Positions 41,540 through 51,351 of a DNA stretch of 64,000 nt are shown in pieces. Within the stretch, counting starts at the first letter, position 1; each line of letters starts with the position of its first letter. The stretch spans positions 38,690 through 102,689 of the forward strand of contig JAEETH010000008.1 in assembly GCA_016290215.1 (NCBI GenBank), given 5' to 3'. Origin of the DNA: Bacteroidales bacterium (GTDB taxonomy: Bacteria > Bacteroidota > Bacteroidia > Bacteroidales > F082). A program made the position numbers and the translations under genes. Under the pieces are notes generated by a model. It did not search any database and had not been told where the DNA came from. It saw nothing but the letters and a program-made list of their open reading frames with translations.

Positions 41540-42264
41540 TGTGGAAGATTTGGGACGGTATGGTATCTGTTAATTCAATAAAAAGGAAATGGACGAGATT
41601 GCGCTTAAGGCCTGTTCGAGTGTTTTGTTTCCATCATGTGAGCGATGTGTTTGAGCCTGAAACCATGTGGGAGTGCGATTGGATGCAAACCGAAGTGTTC
41701 AAGAAAAGGATTTTGACCTTGAAAGAAAAATACACTTTTATTTCATTGGAAGAAGCTCATGCTCACATTGCGAATGACAGATTTCGTGTTAACAACTTTG
41801 CGGTTTTGACTTCCGATGACGGCTGGGCCTCATTGAAAAACATTCTGCCTTGGCTGGCTGAAGAGAAGATTCCTATTACTTTGTTCCTGAATCCTATGTA
41901 TATGGATGGAAAGCATTTTCAGAGTAGGGATTCGGAAGTGTTTCTTACCAAGGAGGAAGTGGCCGATTTGACAGAACGATATGAGCCATTCATAACCATT
42001 GCTTCGCACGGATGGTCGCACGAGGATTGCTTAAAAATGTCTATGGAATCTTTCAAAGACTCTGTCAGTAAATCTGAGGAGTATTTGACGCCAATGAAAG
42101 GTAAAGTGCCATTTTATGCCTTTACATTTGGTAGACACACCACCAAACAGTTGGAGTTTTTAGAACAGCATTCCCTTGTCCCGGTTTTAATAGATGGAAT
42201 AGTGAACTATGACGATGCGTCATGTATACATCGAGAATGTATTGATGATGGAAGGATAAGTTAA
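41539..42264 (+). CDS. NodB-type polysaccharide deacetylase-like protein
   Basis: The 241-residue protein has FCFHHVSD, LTSDDGWASL (the NodB TFDDG position, with Asp-Asp) and ASHGWSHED, the metal-binding SHxxxH. These fit carbohydrate esterase family 4. It could remove N- or O-acyl groups from the glycan or a precursor. No signal peptide is seen, so it would act in the cytoplasm. Its ATG overlaps the previous stop. Confidence 0.8.
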   Translation: MWKIWDGMVSVNSIKRKWTRLRLRPVRVFCFHHVSDVFEPETMWECDWMQTEVFKKRILTLKEKYTFISLEEAHAHIANDRFRVNNFAVLTSDDGWASLKNILPWLAEEKIPITLFLNPMYMDGKHFQSRDSEVFLTKEEVADLTERYEPFITIASHGWSHEDCLKMSMESFKDSVSKSEEYLTPMKGKVPFYAFTFGRHTTKQLEFLEQHSLVPVLIDGIVNYDDASCIHRECIDDGRIS

Positions 42265-42285
42265 TTATTTTATATTTAAAACATT

Positions 42286-43176
42286 ATGAATCAATATGAT
42301 AATATTCCTGCCCAGCAAGGATTGAGACAGAAAGAGCGTTGTAAGGTTTCGGTGATTGTACCAGTTTACAATCAAGGCGAGTTTTTGGCTGAGGCATTGG
42401 ACAGTGTCCTCCAGCAAACGTATTCAAATTGGGAATGCGTTATCGTTAACGATGGTTCTACAGACAATTCAGAGGAAGTCGCCAAAAGCTATTTGGATAA
42501 GGACAACAGATTCAAGTATCTATATCAAGAAAATTCAAGGCTCGCAGCAGCTAGAAACAATGGCATTAGGCATTCCGATGGCTATTTTATTCTCCCATTG
42601 GACAGCGATAATGTGTTGTGCCCTGCATATTTGGAAAAAGCTGTGAGCTATTTTTTGCTTCATCCTGAAACGACCTTGGTATATGGAAAAGCAGAGTTGT
42701 TTGGCGATAGGAGTGGAATTTGGAATTTGCCTGAGTATTCGTGGGAAAAGATTATTTGGTCGAATTGTATTGATGCTTGTGCTATGTACAAACGCAGCGA
42801 TTTTGAAGCCATAGGTGGTTATAGAGATGTATTAATGGAGGATTGGGACTTTTGGTTGTCATTGTTGAAGCCTGATAGCGTCGTTTATCGGTATGATGAT
42901 GTTTTGTTTCGGTATAGAGTGAGGACGGAATCACTTGGAAGTGGTGCTTCAAATAAAAATAAATTAGAAGCGACAACAACTCAGATATGTGAGAATCATA
43001 AAGAGATATACGCGCCATATCAATCAAAGATTTTGTATTTCGGGATTAGTAGGTTGATATATGAAAATTATTACGAAGACATGAAGAAAAAATATGAACA
43101 TGTTTTGGATACTAAGGCATATCGGTTGGGGAAAAAGTTGTTGCAGCCTTTGATGTGGCTTAGGGATCGATTGTAG
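42286..43176 (+). CDS. GT2 family glycosyltransferase
   Basis: The 296-residue protein has SVIVPVYNQGEFLAEALDSVLQQ, VIVNDGSTDNSEE, NSRLAAARNNGIRHSDGYF and LPLDSDNVL. The C-terminal half has MEDWDFWLSLLKP, the ED-x-D catalytic-base motif of many GT2 enzymes. Confidence 0.9.
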   Translation: MNQYDNIPAQQGLRQKERCKVSVIVPVYNQGEFLAEALDSVLQQTYSNWECVIVNDGSTDNSEEVAKSYLDKDNRFKYLYQENSRLAAARNNGIRHSDGYFILPLDSDNVLCPAYLEKAVSYFLLHPETTLVYGKAELFGDRSGIWNLPEYSWEKIIWSNCIDACAMYKRSDFEAIGGYRDVLMEDWDFWLSLLKPDSVVYRYDDVLFRYRVRTESLGSGASNKNKLEATTTQICENHKEIYAPYQSKILYFGISRLIYENYYEDMKKKYEHVLDTKAYRLGKKLLQPLMWLRDRL

Positions 43177-43272
43177 AATAATGGTTGTGGAAGAATAGAA
43201 AGGGTGGGTCATTTAGCATTTAGCTATTGTTGAAGAAACAGTTGATATTGCTCTTTTTTGTGTTGTCATTGA

Positions 43273-44310
43273 ATGCCTGAAAAGCAAAATCAAATACTAT
43301 TGACGTTCATCGTTCCGTGCTACAATGTTGAGAAATACGTCCAGCGTTGTTTGGATAGCATTTTTGCTTGTGGTTTGGAGGAAGATTGTTTTGAAGTGCT
43401 TTGTGTGAACGATTGTTCTCCTGATAACACGATTGTTATTCTGAATTCGAATCAAAAGAGCCATAGCAATCTAAGGGTTATCAATCATGAGACGAACAAG
43501 GGACTTGGTGGGGGACGAAATACTGGCATTAGGGAAGCGCGGGGAAAATACCTGTGGTTTGTTGATTCGGATGATGAGATAACCCCGGATGGTTTTGCGG
43601 ATGCTTTATCTAAGGCTATGAAAGACGCTTTGGATGTTTTGTGTTTTAACTATTGTAGGATTGATGATGAGGGTAAACCCCTGTCTAAGCATATAGTATT
43701 TGGAGAATCGTCAGTTGGAAATGGCTTTTCTTTTGAGAAGGAGGTCTTCCAGCATGGGCTAGTTAATCATATGGGATATGTTTGGCGATTCTTATATCGA
43801 ACAGAGTATCTAAGATGCCACGATTTATTCTTTCCAGAGCAAGTACATTGGGAAGACACGGTGTTTATGCCGAAATCCATTTTGTTGGCTGAACGTATAG
43901 CTTCTGTCTCTCAAGTGTTTTATGCCTATCGTGTTAATCCCGATTCAATTTCAGGTGTTTTTGGCAAGGCTTATCCTGCCAAGTCGATTTATGATTTCTC
44001 TTTTTGTGCAGGGTGGGACCTGCTCCGCTTCTCAGAAGAAATCAAGGACAATGCGCTTAGAGATTCTTTTAAGAATATAGCTATTCAAAAATACATCAAT
44101 GGATTTGCAATTCATCTGCTCAGGACGAGCAAAAAGGAACGCAAACGTTTTTTTGGATTGATATGGGAAAGAAAAGAAGAAGTAAAGTCTTGGAAACAGT
44201 ATTTGAATCTTATAAACAGGATTATGCTTATACCATTATTTGGCCCATTGGTCACGGATTTAATGGCTAGAGTTTATTTAATGAAGAAAAAGAATGGGAA
44301 TAAAGTCTAA
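43273..44310 (+). CDS. GT2 family glycosyltransferase
   Basis: The 345-residue protein has TFIVPCYNVEKYVQRCLDSIFA, VLCVNDCSPDNT, NKGLGGGRNTGIREARGKY and WFVDSDDE. Its end overlaps the ATP-grasp gene by 17 bp. Confidence 0.9.
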   Translation: MPEKQNQILLTFIVPCYNVEKYVQRCLDSIFACGLEEDCFEVLCVNDCSPDNTIVILNSNQKSHSNLRVINHETNKGLGGGRNTGIREARGKYLWFVDSDDEITPDGFADALSKAMKDALDVLCFNYCRIDDEGKPLSKHIVFGESSVGNGFSFEKEVFQHGLVNHMGYVWRFLYRTEYLRCHDLFFPEQVHWEDTVFMPKSILLAERIASVSQVFYAYRVNPDSISGVFGKAYPAKSIYDFSFCAGWDLLRFSEEIKDNALRDSFKNIAIQKYINGFAIHLLRTSKKERKRFFGLIWERKEEVKSWKQYLNLINRIMLIPLFGPLVTDLMARVYLMKKKNGNKV

Positions 44311-45448
44311 GATTAGAACTCGAATTGGAAGGGCTAGAAACAGTATAGGATTATTTACAACATGGATGGAGAATGAAATTCCTTCATACCGTCATTACAG
44401 ATTATATAAAACATACTCTTCTCGATATAAGCATTACATAGAATTACAGCATTTCGATAACAAGAAAGCAGAAGGTGAAGATGCATATTTGCAGAAATGG
44501 AAGGTCATAAGTTCGCGTGTGGACCCATATTCATACAGGTTTCTTAGTAATTATTTGGGACACACCCCAAACATTGTTCCAGAGGATATAGGGCATTTTT
44601 ATATTGAGGATATCTTGAATCCCCGTGCATTTCGACCTTTTTATTATGACAAGAATCTTTTCCCTGAGATTATTGGAAAAGAGTATGTCCCTCGGACTGT
44701 GGTCTGTAGAATAAATGGCAGTCGATTATTGGATGCAGAATATCGGTTAGCCGAAAAGGAACTGTCTGAATATATTGGCGAGACTGACAATCTCATATTA
44801 AAGCCAAGTGGAGATTCCCGTTCTGGCCGAGGTGTTATTAAGTTCATAAAGAAAGGTGATGCATTTGTTTCAATGGATGGCAAGATAAATCTGTCAAAAG
44901 CATTCCTTGATACTTATCGTGAGGATTTTTGTCTGCAAGAAGCTATAGCCCAACATGATTTCTTGAAGATGCTCTGCCCGACAGCAAACAATACTATCCG
45001 ATTGTTTTTATATCGTTCTGTGAAAGATGAAAAAACAAGGGCTACAGCATCAGTAATACGAATAGGAAAGAATGGTACATTTGATGACAATGCTTGTGCA
45101 AGCGGAATGTTCATTGGGGTAAATGTGGCAACGGGTGAAATGGGGAGGTTTGTTGTTGATCAGTATGGAAACAAAGGGAATGTTTGGAATGGTATAGATT
45201 TTTCCCAGAATTCATTTGTTGTTCCCCACTGGAAAGAAGTTATTGCGTTCGCGGAATATGTTGGGAATAGGATCCATCATCAAAGGTTAATGGTGCTTGA
45301 CTTGGTATTGAAAAATGATGGGAAACCAATTTTGACAGAGTGCTATTTTGATTGGTTTGGATTTTGGATTTATGAGTACACGAATCAAGAAGTGTTTGGT
45401 GAATTTACAGATGAAATCATAGCTTATTGCAAAAAAAGAAAAAGATGA
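44294..45448 (+). CDS. Sugar-transfer-associated ATP-grasp protein
   Basis: The 384-residue protein has ATP-grasp features: LILKPSGDSRSGRGVIKF (phosphate-binding loop), CLQEAIAQHDFLKML, NTIRLFLYRS and VLDLVLKNDGKPILTE. It matches the sugar-transfer-associated ATP-grasp family found in glycan loci. Such enzymes form amide or thioester bonds through acyl phosphates. The substrate is unknown; an amino acid substituent on the glycan is one possibility. Confidence 0.82.
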   Translation: MGIKSKIRTRIGRARNSIGLFTTWMENEIPSYRHYRLYKTYSSRYKHYIELQHFDNKKAEGEDAYLQKWKVISSRVDPYSYRFLSNYLGHTPNIVPEDIGHFYIEDILNPRAFRPFYYDKNLFPEIIGKEYVPRTVVCRINGSRLLDAEYRLAEKELSEYIGETDNLILKPSGDSRSGRGVIKFIKKGDAFVSMDGKINLSKAFLDTYREDFCLQEAIAQHDFLKMLCPTANNTIRLFLYRSVKDEKTRATASVIRIGKNGTFDDNACASGMFIGVNVATGEMGRFVVDQYGNKGNVWNGIDFSQNSFVVPHWKEVIAFAEYVGNRIHHQRLMVLDLVLKNDGKPILTECYFDWFGFWIYEYTNQEVFGEFTDEIIAYCKKRKR

Positions 45449-45515
45449 GGGTACAATAAGAATTTAAACAACTGAAAAATGAATGTTTAACTAAAATAGC
45501 AAAAAACTCTAGTTT

Positions 45516-46451
45516 ATGAATCCAAGTGAGAGAAAAAACTCAATTCCGCTTATTAAATACATACCAGGACCTCGGAAAATCAAGAGACTGTTTTTTGAAA
45601 AGGTAAAATTGCCATATTTAATGCGTTTCAGGAGTTGGAAATATGCTGATTATCTGTTCAAGAGGAGATTCGGCTATTCGATTGATTGGGAACACCCAAG
45701 AGACTTGAACGAATGGATGAATTATTTGGAACATAAAACTGACACATCGGAATGGACTCGGTTGGCAGATAAGTATGCAGTTCGTAAGTTCGTTGAAGAG
45801 CGTGGATTGGCGCACATCCTTTTGCCTTTATACGGGAAGTGGGAGAAACCTTCTGACATTGATTTCGATAAGCTACCGACCAGTTTTGCTATGAAGACAA
45901 ATGGAGGCTGTGGAGATGTGGCTCTTGTCGAAGATAAAACCAAAGTTGACCCGGAAAGCATCAGAAAAAAAATGAGTCAGGCTATGACTCAAAGAGACAC
46001 TGTGTTTTTAAGGTCGGGAGAACCTCATTATCTTGGAATCAAACAACTTGTTATTTGCGAACAACTTCTTACCCCCAATCCTTTAGAGTATAAGGTTTTT
46101 TGTTTTCACGGGGAACCATTATGCATTTTGGCATGTAGTGAACGGGATCTGGTGGCGCATACGGTGAATTGGGTGTTATATGATTTGGATTGGAATAGAA
46201 GGTTGGATTGGATGGCTCCTGCATTCAGAAAAGACATAGAAATACAAAAACCTTCTCGTCTTAGTGAGATGATAGAGTATTCTAAAGTGCTTTCAAAAGG
46301 GTTCCCACATGTTCGGGTGGACTTTTATGCACCGGATGATCATATTTATTTTAGCGAAATGACGTTTACATCAACTGCGAGTAGAATCAATTGGTGTACG
46401 CCAGAGTTCCTAAAAACTATGGGAGATAAGGTCAGAGAAGGCATGAAATAG
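45516..46451 (+). CDS. TupA-like ATP-grasp protein
   Basis: The 311-residue protein has WADKYAVR-like LADKYAVRKFVEERG, LPTSFAMKTNGGCGDVALVEDK, CEQLLTPNPLEYKVFCFHGEP and HVRVDFYAPDDHIYFSEMTF. These fit the TupA-like ATP-grasp family, named after a teichuronopeptide biosynthesis protein. A second ATP-grasp enzyme next to the first suggests peptide- or amino-acid-type decoration. Confidence 0.85.
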   Translation: MNPSERKNSIPLIKYIPGPRKIKRLFFEKVKLPYLMRFRSWKYADYLFKRRFGYSIDWEHPRDLNEWMNYLEHKTDTSEWTRLADKYAVRKFVEERGLAHILLPLYGKWEKPSDIDFDKLPTSFAMKTNGGCGDVALVEDKTKVDPESIRKKMSQAMTQRDTVFLRSGEPHYLGIKQLVICEQLLTPNPLEYKVFCFHGEPLCILACSERDLVAHTVNWVLYDLDWNRRLDWMAPAFRKDIEIQKPSRLSEMIEYSKVLSKGFPHVRVDFYAPDDHIYFSEMTFTSTASRINWCTPEFLKTMGDKVREGMK

Positions 46452-46491
46452 GAGGGTAAGTGATAGTTGTAGAGAGGAAACAATAAGAAAA

Positions 46492-47496
46492 ATGTCAAAT
46501 ATCCCAATTCTCCTTATAACATTTAATCGCCCTGAGCATACTCGACGGGTGCTGGAAGCCATCATGGCTGCCCAACCGCAAGATTTATACGTCTTTCAAG
46601 ATGGCGCTCGCAATGGCAATGAAGATGACCTCAAGAAATGTGCAGAGGTGCGGCAGGTGGTCGAGAGAATGATGGCAGGGGAATCGGTTCGGTTGCATAC
46701 AAATTATTATGGGAAGAATTTGGGGTGTGGTGCTGGCCCAATGACGGGCATCACATGGTTCTTCGAACAAGTGGAGATGGGCATAGTCATGGAGGACGAT
46801 TGTTTGCCGCATCCTGATTTTTTTGGTTATTGCGAAGAATTGTTGGAACGGTATAAAGATGACGAGAGAGTTTGCTTCATCAATTCTACCCTCTACGATG
46901 ACCGATGGAAATGTAATGCCTCGTATGATTTCTCTCATTACATGGTTACGGGAGCTTGGGCAGGCTGGCGCAGGACTTGGCAAGGCTTTGACTTGGATTT
47001 GATGACTTTGGATGCCAAGGCTTTCCGCAGGCACGTCTTGCAACTGACGGATAACAGGGCAGAAGCTAACTGGTGGTTTTCCATCGTCAGGGAAATACAA
47101 CAGGATACAAGGAAAAAGTCGTATTGGGACTACCAAATGCAAATCCATTTGTTTGGCAACAGTGCCATGACTATTCATCCGCAACGTAATTTAGTGAGCA
47201 ATATCGGCTTTGATGGTGCAGGAACACATACGTTAAGCAATTACGACAACCGAGGCAATCGTGATGTATTTCCAATTTTGCCTTTGACGCATCCGGAAAA
47301 GTTAATTGTTGATAAAAAGCGTGATGCCTATTGTTGGGCGAAGGCAAATAGTGAAGGTTGGCTGAAAGATGAGATGGATTATCTTTACCAAAGTTTGCTT
47401 TGGTCGGATGGCTTGGGACACGAGTTGTTGATGGCATACAAGAAATTGAGGGGCAAAGGAATCAATTCCAGGAAAATATGGGCGAGCGACCTTTGA
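46492..47496 (+). CDS. GT-A fold glycosyltransferase (GNT-I/HlpA-like)
   Basis: The 334-residue protein has PILLITFNRPEHTRRVLEAI, VFQDGARNGNED, YGKNLGCGAGPMTGITWFFEQ and GIVMEDDCLPHPDFF (metal-binding EDD). It resembles a Bacteroidetes group of GT-A proteins close to GT2 and GNT-I. The end overlaps the next gene by 19 bp. Confidence 0.82.
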   Translation: MSNIPILLITFNRPEHTRRVLEAIMAAQPQDLYVFQDGARNGNEDDLKKCAEVRQVVERMMAGESVRLHTNYYGKNLGCGAGPMTGITWFFEQVEMGIVMEDDCLPHPDFFGYCEELLERYKDDERVCFINSTLYDDRWKCNASYDFSHYMVTGAWAGWRRTWQGFDLDLMTLDAKAFRRHVLQLTDNRAEANWWFSIVREIQQDTRKKSYWDYQMQIHLFGNSAMTIHPQRNLVSNIGFDGAGTHTLSNYDNRGNRDVFPILPLTHPEKLIVDKKRDAYCWAKANSEGWLKDEMDYLYQSLLWSDGLGHELLMAYKKLRGKGINSRKIWASDL

Positions 47497-48770
47497 AAGT
47501 TTTATCCGTGAGCACTTCCGATACCGGAGGTGGCGCTCCTCGCGCAGCATATCGAATCCATCAAGGCGTGCGGGAATTGGACATTGATAGTCGCATGTTT
47601 GTGAAGAATAAGGACACTAAGGATGCCAATGTCATGGCATTGGATGAGTTTGTCCCTCATAATCCAATATATCAGGCTTTCGACTGGACTCGCAACAAGG
47701 TCAAGAACAAAATACAGCATTTTCGTTGGAATCGTTATCCCAATCGGGAAGATGTTTTTATGTCTGACCTACGTGGGACGGCATTGCATGGTGCTTTAAA
47801 GAAGTTGGATTATGATGTGCTGCACTTGCATTGGATCAACCAAAGGTTCATTCCATTGGAGGACTTGCCTAAGGATAAGCCCATCGTATGGACACTTCAC
47901 GACAGTTGGCCGTTTTGTGGCGTCTGCCATTACTTTTTTGATTGTGATGGGTATCAAAAGCAATGTGGAGAGTGCCCGTTTTTGCATTCTGGAAAACAGA
48001 ATGATTTAAGTTATAAAGTTTGGAAGAGGAAAGCTGAACTTTATAAGGATTTAGATTTGCATATCGTAAGCCCGAGCAGATGGCTGGCCAATTGTGCCAA
48101 ACGGAGTAGCTTGTTCGGAAGATTTCCTGTAGAAGTTATTCCGAACTGTTTAGATGTTGAAGCGTTTCGCCCGCTTGGTGAAATGGAATTGTCGCCTAGA
48201 TGGCGAGCTTTCCAAGAGAAAAGAATAACAAAGCCATTTGTCTTATACGGGGCAGTGAATGCTGCAACGGACAAGATCAAAGGTTTTGCAAACCTTTTGT
48301 CTGCACTGAAAATACTGGAGAAGAACGGCCATGCGGATGACTTTGAATTGATTGTATTTGGTGCGGATGAATCGGAATTGAATATGGATGTAAACATTCC
48401 TATCCATTGTGTGGGCTATATTGGCAATGCGAAGGATTTGGTTTCATTGTATAGTATTGCCAGCATGATGGTGGTGCCATCGCTTACCGAAAACTTGTCG
48501 TGTGCTATTATGGAAAGCCTTTCGTGTGCTACACCTGTAGTTGCTTTCGAAATTGGAGGTAACGGTGATATGATTGAGCATAAAGTCAATGGGTATTTGG
48601 CCAAGGAAAAGGATGATGTGGATTTGGCTGAAGGCATTCGGTGGTGTCTTGAAAATAATTCTGATAATTGTCTTGGCAATGCAGGTCGTGAGAAGGTATT
48701 GCAAAACTATACCTTCGATGCGGTTTGCCAGCAGTATAAGTTGTTGTATGAAAGTTTCATAAAACAATAG
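47478..48770 (+). CDS. GT4 family glycosyltransferase (WcaC-like)
   Basis: The protein, 430 residues from the ATG at 47478, has the GT-B start LKVLSVSTSDTGGGAPRAAYRIHQG, LHLHWINQRFIPL, WTLHDSWPFCGVCHYFFDC with a Cys-rich patch, and the GT4 donor site SIASMMVVPSLTENLSCAIMESLSC with the E-x7-E motif. It is a retaining enzyme. An upstream in-frame start at 47400 lies inside the preceding gene and lacks fold support. Confidence 0.9.
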   Translation: MGERPLKVLSVSTSDTGGGAPRAAYRIHQGVRELDIDSRMFVKNKDTKDANVMALDEFVPHNPIYQAFDWTRNKVKNKIQHFRWNRYPNREDVFMSDLRGTALHGALKKLDYDVLHLHWINQRFIPLEDLPKDKPIVWTLHDSWPFCGVCHYFFDCDGYQKQCGECPFLHSGKQNDLSYKVWKRKAELYKDLDLHIVSPSRWLANCAKRSSLFGRFPVEVIPNCLDVEAFRPLGEMELSPRWRAFQEKRITKPFVLYGAVNAATDKIKGFANLLSALKILEKNGHADDFELIVFGADESELNMDVNIPIHCVGYIGNAKDLVSLYSIASMMVVPSLTENLSCAIMESLSCATPVVAFEIGGNGDMIEHKVNGYLAKEKDDVDLAEGIRWCLENNSDNCLGNAGREKVLQNYTFDAVCQQYKLLYESFIKQ

Positions 48771-48772
48771 TT

Positions 48773-49624
48773 ATGCGTCTTTCTATCATCACCATCAACC
48801 GCAACAATGCCGCTGGCCTTGAAAAGACCATGCGAAGTGTTGCTGCCCAAACTGCTAAGGAGTTTGAGTACATAGTCATTGATGGAGCCTCAACGGACGA
48901 AAGTGTTGCCGTAATTGAAAGCTTAAAGACAGAGTTTGCCTGCCTGAAGTGGGTGTCAGAACCTGATAAGGGCATTTATAATGCCATGAATAAGGGTATC
49001 CGCATGTCTTCAGGCGATTATATCCAAATTCTTAATTCAGCGGATTGCTTGGCGTCAGAACATGTTATAGAACGAATGCTTGCAGAAGTAGGGAAACTCG
49101 GTAATCCTTCTATCGTTTATGGCAATATGATTAAGTGTTTCCCAGATGGAAAAATGATAGTGGACAAGTGCTTTGCTGGACAAGAGATCACGATGTTAGG
49201 GATGTATATAGGCACTTTGAACCATGATCCAGCTTATATCAGTCGCGACTTGTTTGAAAAATACGGCTATTACGATGAAAGTTTGAAGATTGTTTCCGAC
49301 TGGAAATGGTACCTGCAAGCCATTATTTTGGGTGGCGAGAAGCCAAAATATGTAGATTTGGATGTGACTTTGTTTGATATGACAGGTATCAGCGAAAATG
49401 CCAATAGTAAACTGATGATAAGAGAAGAAAGACAGCAAGTTCTGGATGAATTGGTGCCTTCGGTTTATTTGCGTGATTACCAGCAGTATGCCGATGATAT
49501 TTATTTAATGCGACGTATTCATAGACATCCTTGGGTTTACAAATTGGTTTGGTTTGCCGAGAGGTGTCTGTTTAAAATGGAAAAGTGGAAAATAAATAAT
49601 AAAAATAGGCAAGAATGGGGTTGA
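48773..49624 (+). CDS. GT2 family glycosyltransferase (colanic-type)
   Basis: The 283-residue protein has LSIITINRNNAAGLEKTMRSVAAQ, IVIDGASTDES, WVSEPDKGIYNAMNKGI and QILNSADCL. The SEPDKGIYNAMNKG block is typical of GT2 enzymes of the WcaE/WcaA kind. It overlaps the next gene by 10 bp. Confidence 0.9.
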   Translation: MRLSIITINRNNAAGLEKTMRSVAAQTAKEFEYIVIDGASTDESVAVIESLKTEFACLKWVSEPDKGIYNAMNKGIRMSSGDYIQILNSADCLASEHVIERMLAEVGKLGNPSIVYGNMIKCFPDGKMIVDKCFAGQEITMLGMYIGTLNHDPAYISRDLFEKYGYYDESLKIVSDWKWYLQAIILGGEKPKYVDLDVTLFDMTGISENANSKLMIREERQQVLDELVPSVYLRDYQQYADDIYLMRRIHRHPWVYKLVWFAERCLFKMEKWKINNKNRQEWG

Positions 49625-50586
49625 AATTGAGTGTCATAGTTCCTATTTATAAGGTGGAACAATATCTTTGCAAATGCGTTGATAGTTTGCTGAATCAAGA
49701 TTTGTCCGAAGAGGAATATGAGATTATCCTTGTGGATGACGGTTCACCCGATAGATGCGGCGCCATTTGTGAGGATTATGCTATTAATCACCCCAATGTG
49801 AAAGTGATTCATCGAAAAAACGGTGGTCTGAGTTCGGCGCGTAATAGTGGCATCGAGGTAGCGCGGGGTCAATATGTTCAATTTGTTGATTCGGACGATT
49901 ATTTAGAGCACAATGTGCTGAAAACGCTTGTTGATAAGATGGATGCCGATAAAGTGGACGTCCTTCGCTTCAACTATCAGAATGTCAATGAGCGTTATGA
50001 ATTTTTTGAACCAAACAAGGTGAGTAAACCCTTCGTTGATTATCGCGACGAAATATGTAGCGGTTTGTCATTCTTGACAGAACGTTTGGGCTTCGGTTGC
50101 TATGCTTGGCAGTTCATGATTCAACGTGAGTTGTTAGACAATTGTCGCTTTCAGGAGGGCATCTATTTTGAGGATACGGAATGGACACCGCGCTTGTTGC
50201 ATAAGGCTTCTTGTGTGACTTCAACGGATTTGATAGTTTACAATTATCTGATGCGCGAGGGCTCAATCACCCAAAGTGTGGATGAGAAAAAGAAAAGAAA
50301 GGTTCTGGACGACAAGTTGCGACTGATTGATTCTATGAATGAACAAAAGCAGGCTGTGGATGATAAAAGGTGGTTTGAAGGAATGGTTGCACAAATAGTG
50401 CTTTCTGTATTAGGCTATGTTAGTGAGCATTATTATGATGAAAGTGCAGCTATTTGTAAGAGTTTAAAATTGAAAAAAGTATTTCCTCTTTCATCCTATC
50501 ATTCCACTAATGCTGCTTCCCGAAAAATAAGGATAGCGAATGTCTCTCCAAGGCTTTTGTGTTGGTTCTTGAATAAAAGAAAATAA
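49615..50586 (+). CDS. GT2 family glycosyltransferase
   Basis: The 323-residue protein has KLSVIVPIYKVEQYLCKCVDSLLNQ, ILVDDGSPDRCGAICEDYA, NGGLSSARNSGIEVARGQY and FVDSDDYL. Its C-terminal half has YFEDTEWTPRLL, the ED-x-E/D catalytic-base motif. Confidence 0.9.
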   Translation: MGLKLSVIVPIYKVEQYLCKCVDSLLNQDLSEEEYEIILVDDGSPDRCGAICEDYAINHPNVKVIHRKNGGLSSARNSGIEVARGQYVQFVDSDDYLEHNVLKTLVDKMDADKVDVLRFNYQNVNERYEFFEPNKVSKPFVDYRDEICSGLSFLTERLGFGCYAWQFMIQRELLDNCRFQEGIYFEDTEWTPRLLHKASCVTSTDLIVYNYLMREGSITQSVDEKKKRKVLDDKLRLIDSMNEQKQAVDDKRWFEGMVAQIVLSVLGYVSEHYYDESAAICKSLKLKKVFPLSSYHSTNAASRKIRIANVSPRLLCWFLNKRK

Positions 50587-50588
50587 TA

Positions 50589-51308
50589 ATGATTCCCCAA
50601 ATAATACATTATTGTTGGTTCGGTAATGGCGAAATGCCGCAGTTGGCTAAGGATTGCATCGCAAGTTGGCATAAATATATGCCTGATTGGGAATACAAGC
50701 TTTGGAATGAGGATAATTTCGATGTGTATAGTATTCCATATACAAAAGAGGCGTATGAGGCAAAAAAATATGCTTTTGTGAGTGATTATGTGCGCTTGTA
50801 TGTTTTGAATAAAGAAGGAGGACTGTATCTTGATGTTGATTTTGAAGTGTATAGATCTTTTGATAACTTGTTACATTGGAATGCTTTTGCAGGTTTCGAG
50901 GGCAGCAAACATGCTCCATTGATGATGGGTGTAATCGCGAGTTGTCGTGATGGCGTTTGGGTGAAAGAACAACTTGGCCATTATCAGGAGCGACATTTCG
51001 TGAATGATGATGGTTCGCTTGACCTGACCACCAATGTCAAGTTTGTCACGGAACACATGAGAATGAATGGCTTTGTGCAAAATGGTAAAGAACAAGATTA
51101 CAAAGATTTACATGTGTTTCCAGTGGATTATTTTTGTCCAAAACAGACAACGGGAGAGTATTTTCGTACCGAAAACACCTATTGTGAGCATAAAGGGTTG
51201 GATTCGTGGGCTGGTCCGAAACAGGGATGGAAAGCAAAAATAGGAGAAATAGTTGGCACGAAAAACTTGGTTTATTTAATTAAGATAAAACGCAAATTGT
51301 TCGGCTAA
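50589..51308 (+). CDS. GT32 family glycosyltransferase
   Basis: The 239-residue protein has IPQIIHYCWFGNGEMP, YKLWNEDNFD and YVRLYVLNKEGGLYLDVDFEVYR with the DxD metal site. It fits the capsular polysaccharide GT32 family, retaining enzymes often using galactose or mannose donors. It ends a run of transferase genes; a new promoter follows at 51297-51329. Confidence 0.9.
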   Translation: MIPQIIHYCWFGNGEMPQLAKDCIASWHKYMPDWEYKLWNEDNFDVYSIPYTKEAYEAKKYAFVSDYVRLYVLNKEGGLYLDVDFEVYRSFDNLLHWNAFAGFEGSKHAPLMMGVIASCRDGVWVKEQLGHYQERHFVNDDGSLDLTTNVKFVTEHMRMNGFVQNGKEQDYKDLHVFPVDYFCPKQTTGEYFRTENTYCEHKGLDSWAGPKQGWKAKIGEIVGTKNLVYLIKIKRKLFG

Positions 51309-51329
51309 AGAGAAAAACTATATTTTTGC
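51297..51329 (+). promoter_or_regulatory. Internal promoter before the membrane protein gene
   Basis: -7 box TATTTTTG at 51322-51329 with TTG at 51297-51299, 22 bp away. The next ATG is at 51352. It would allow the last third of the locus to be expressed apart from the upstream genes. Confidence 0.55.
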
Positions 51330-51351
51330 AGCCGTTTAGTATAGAATTGAT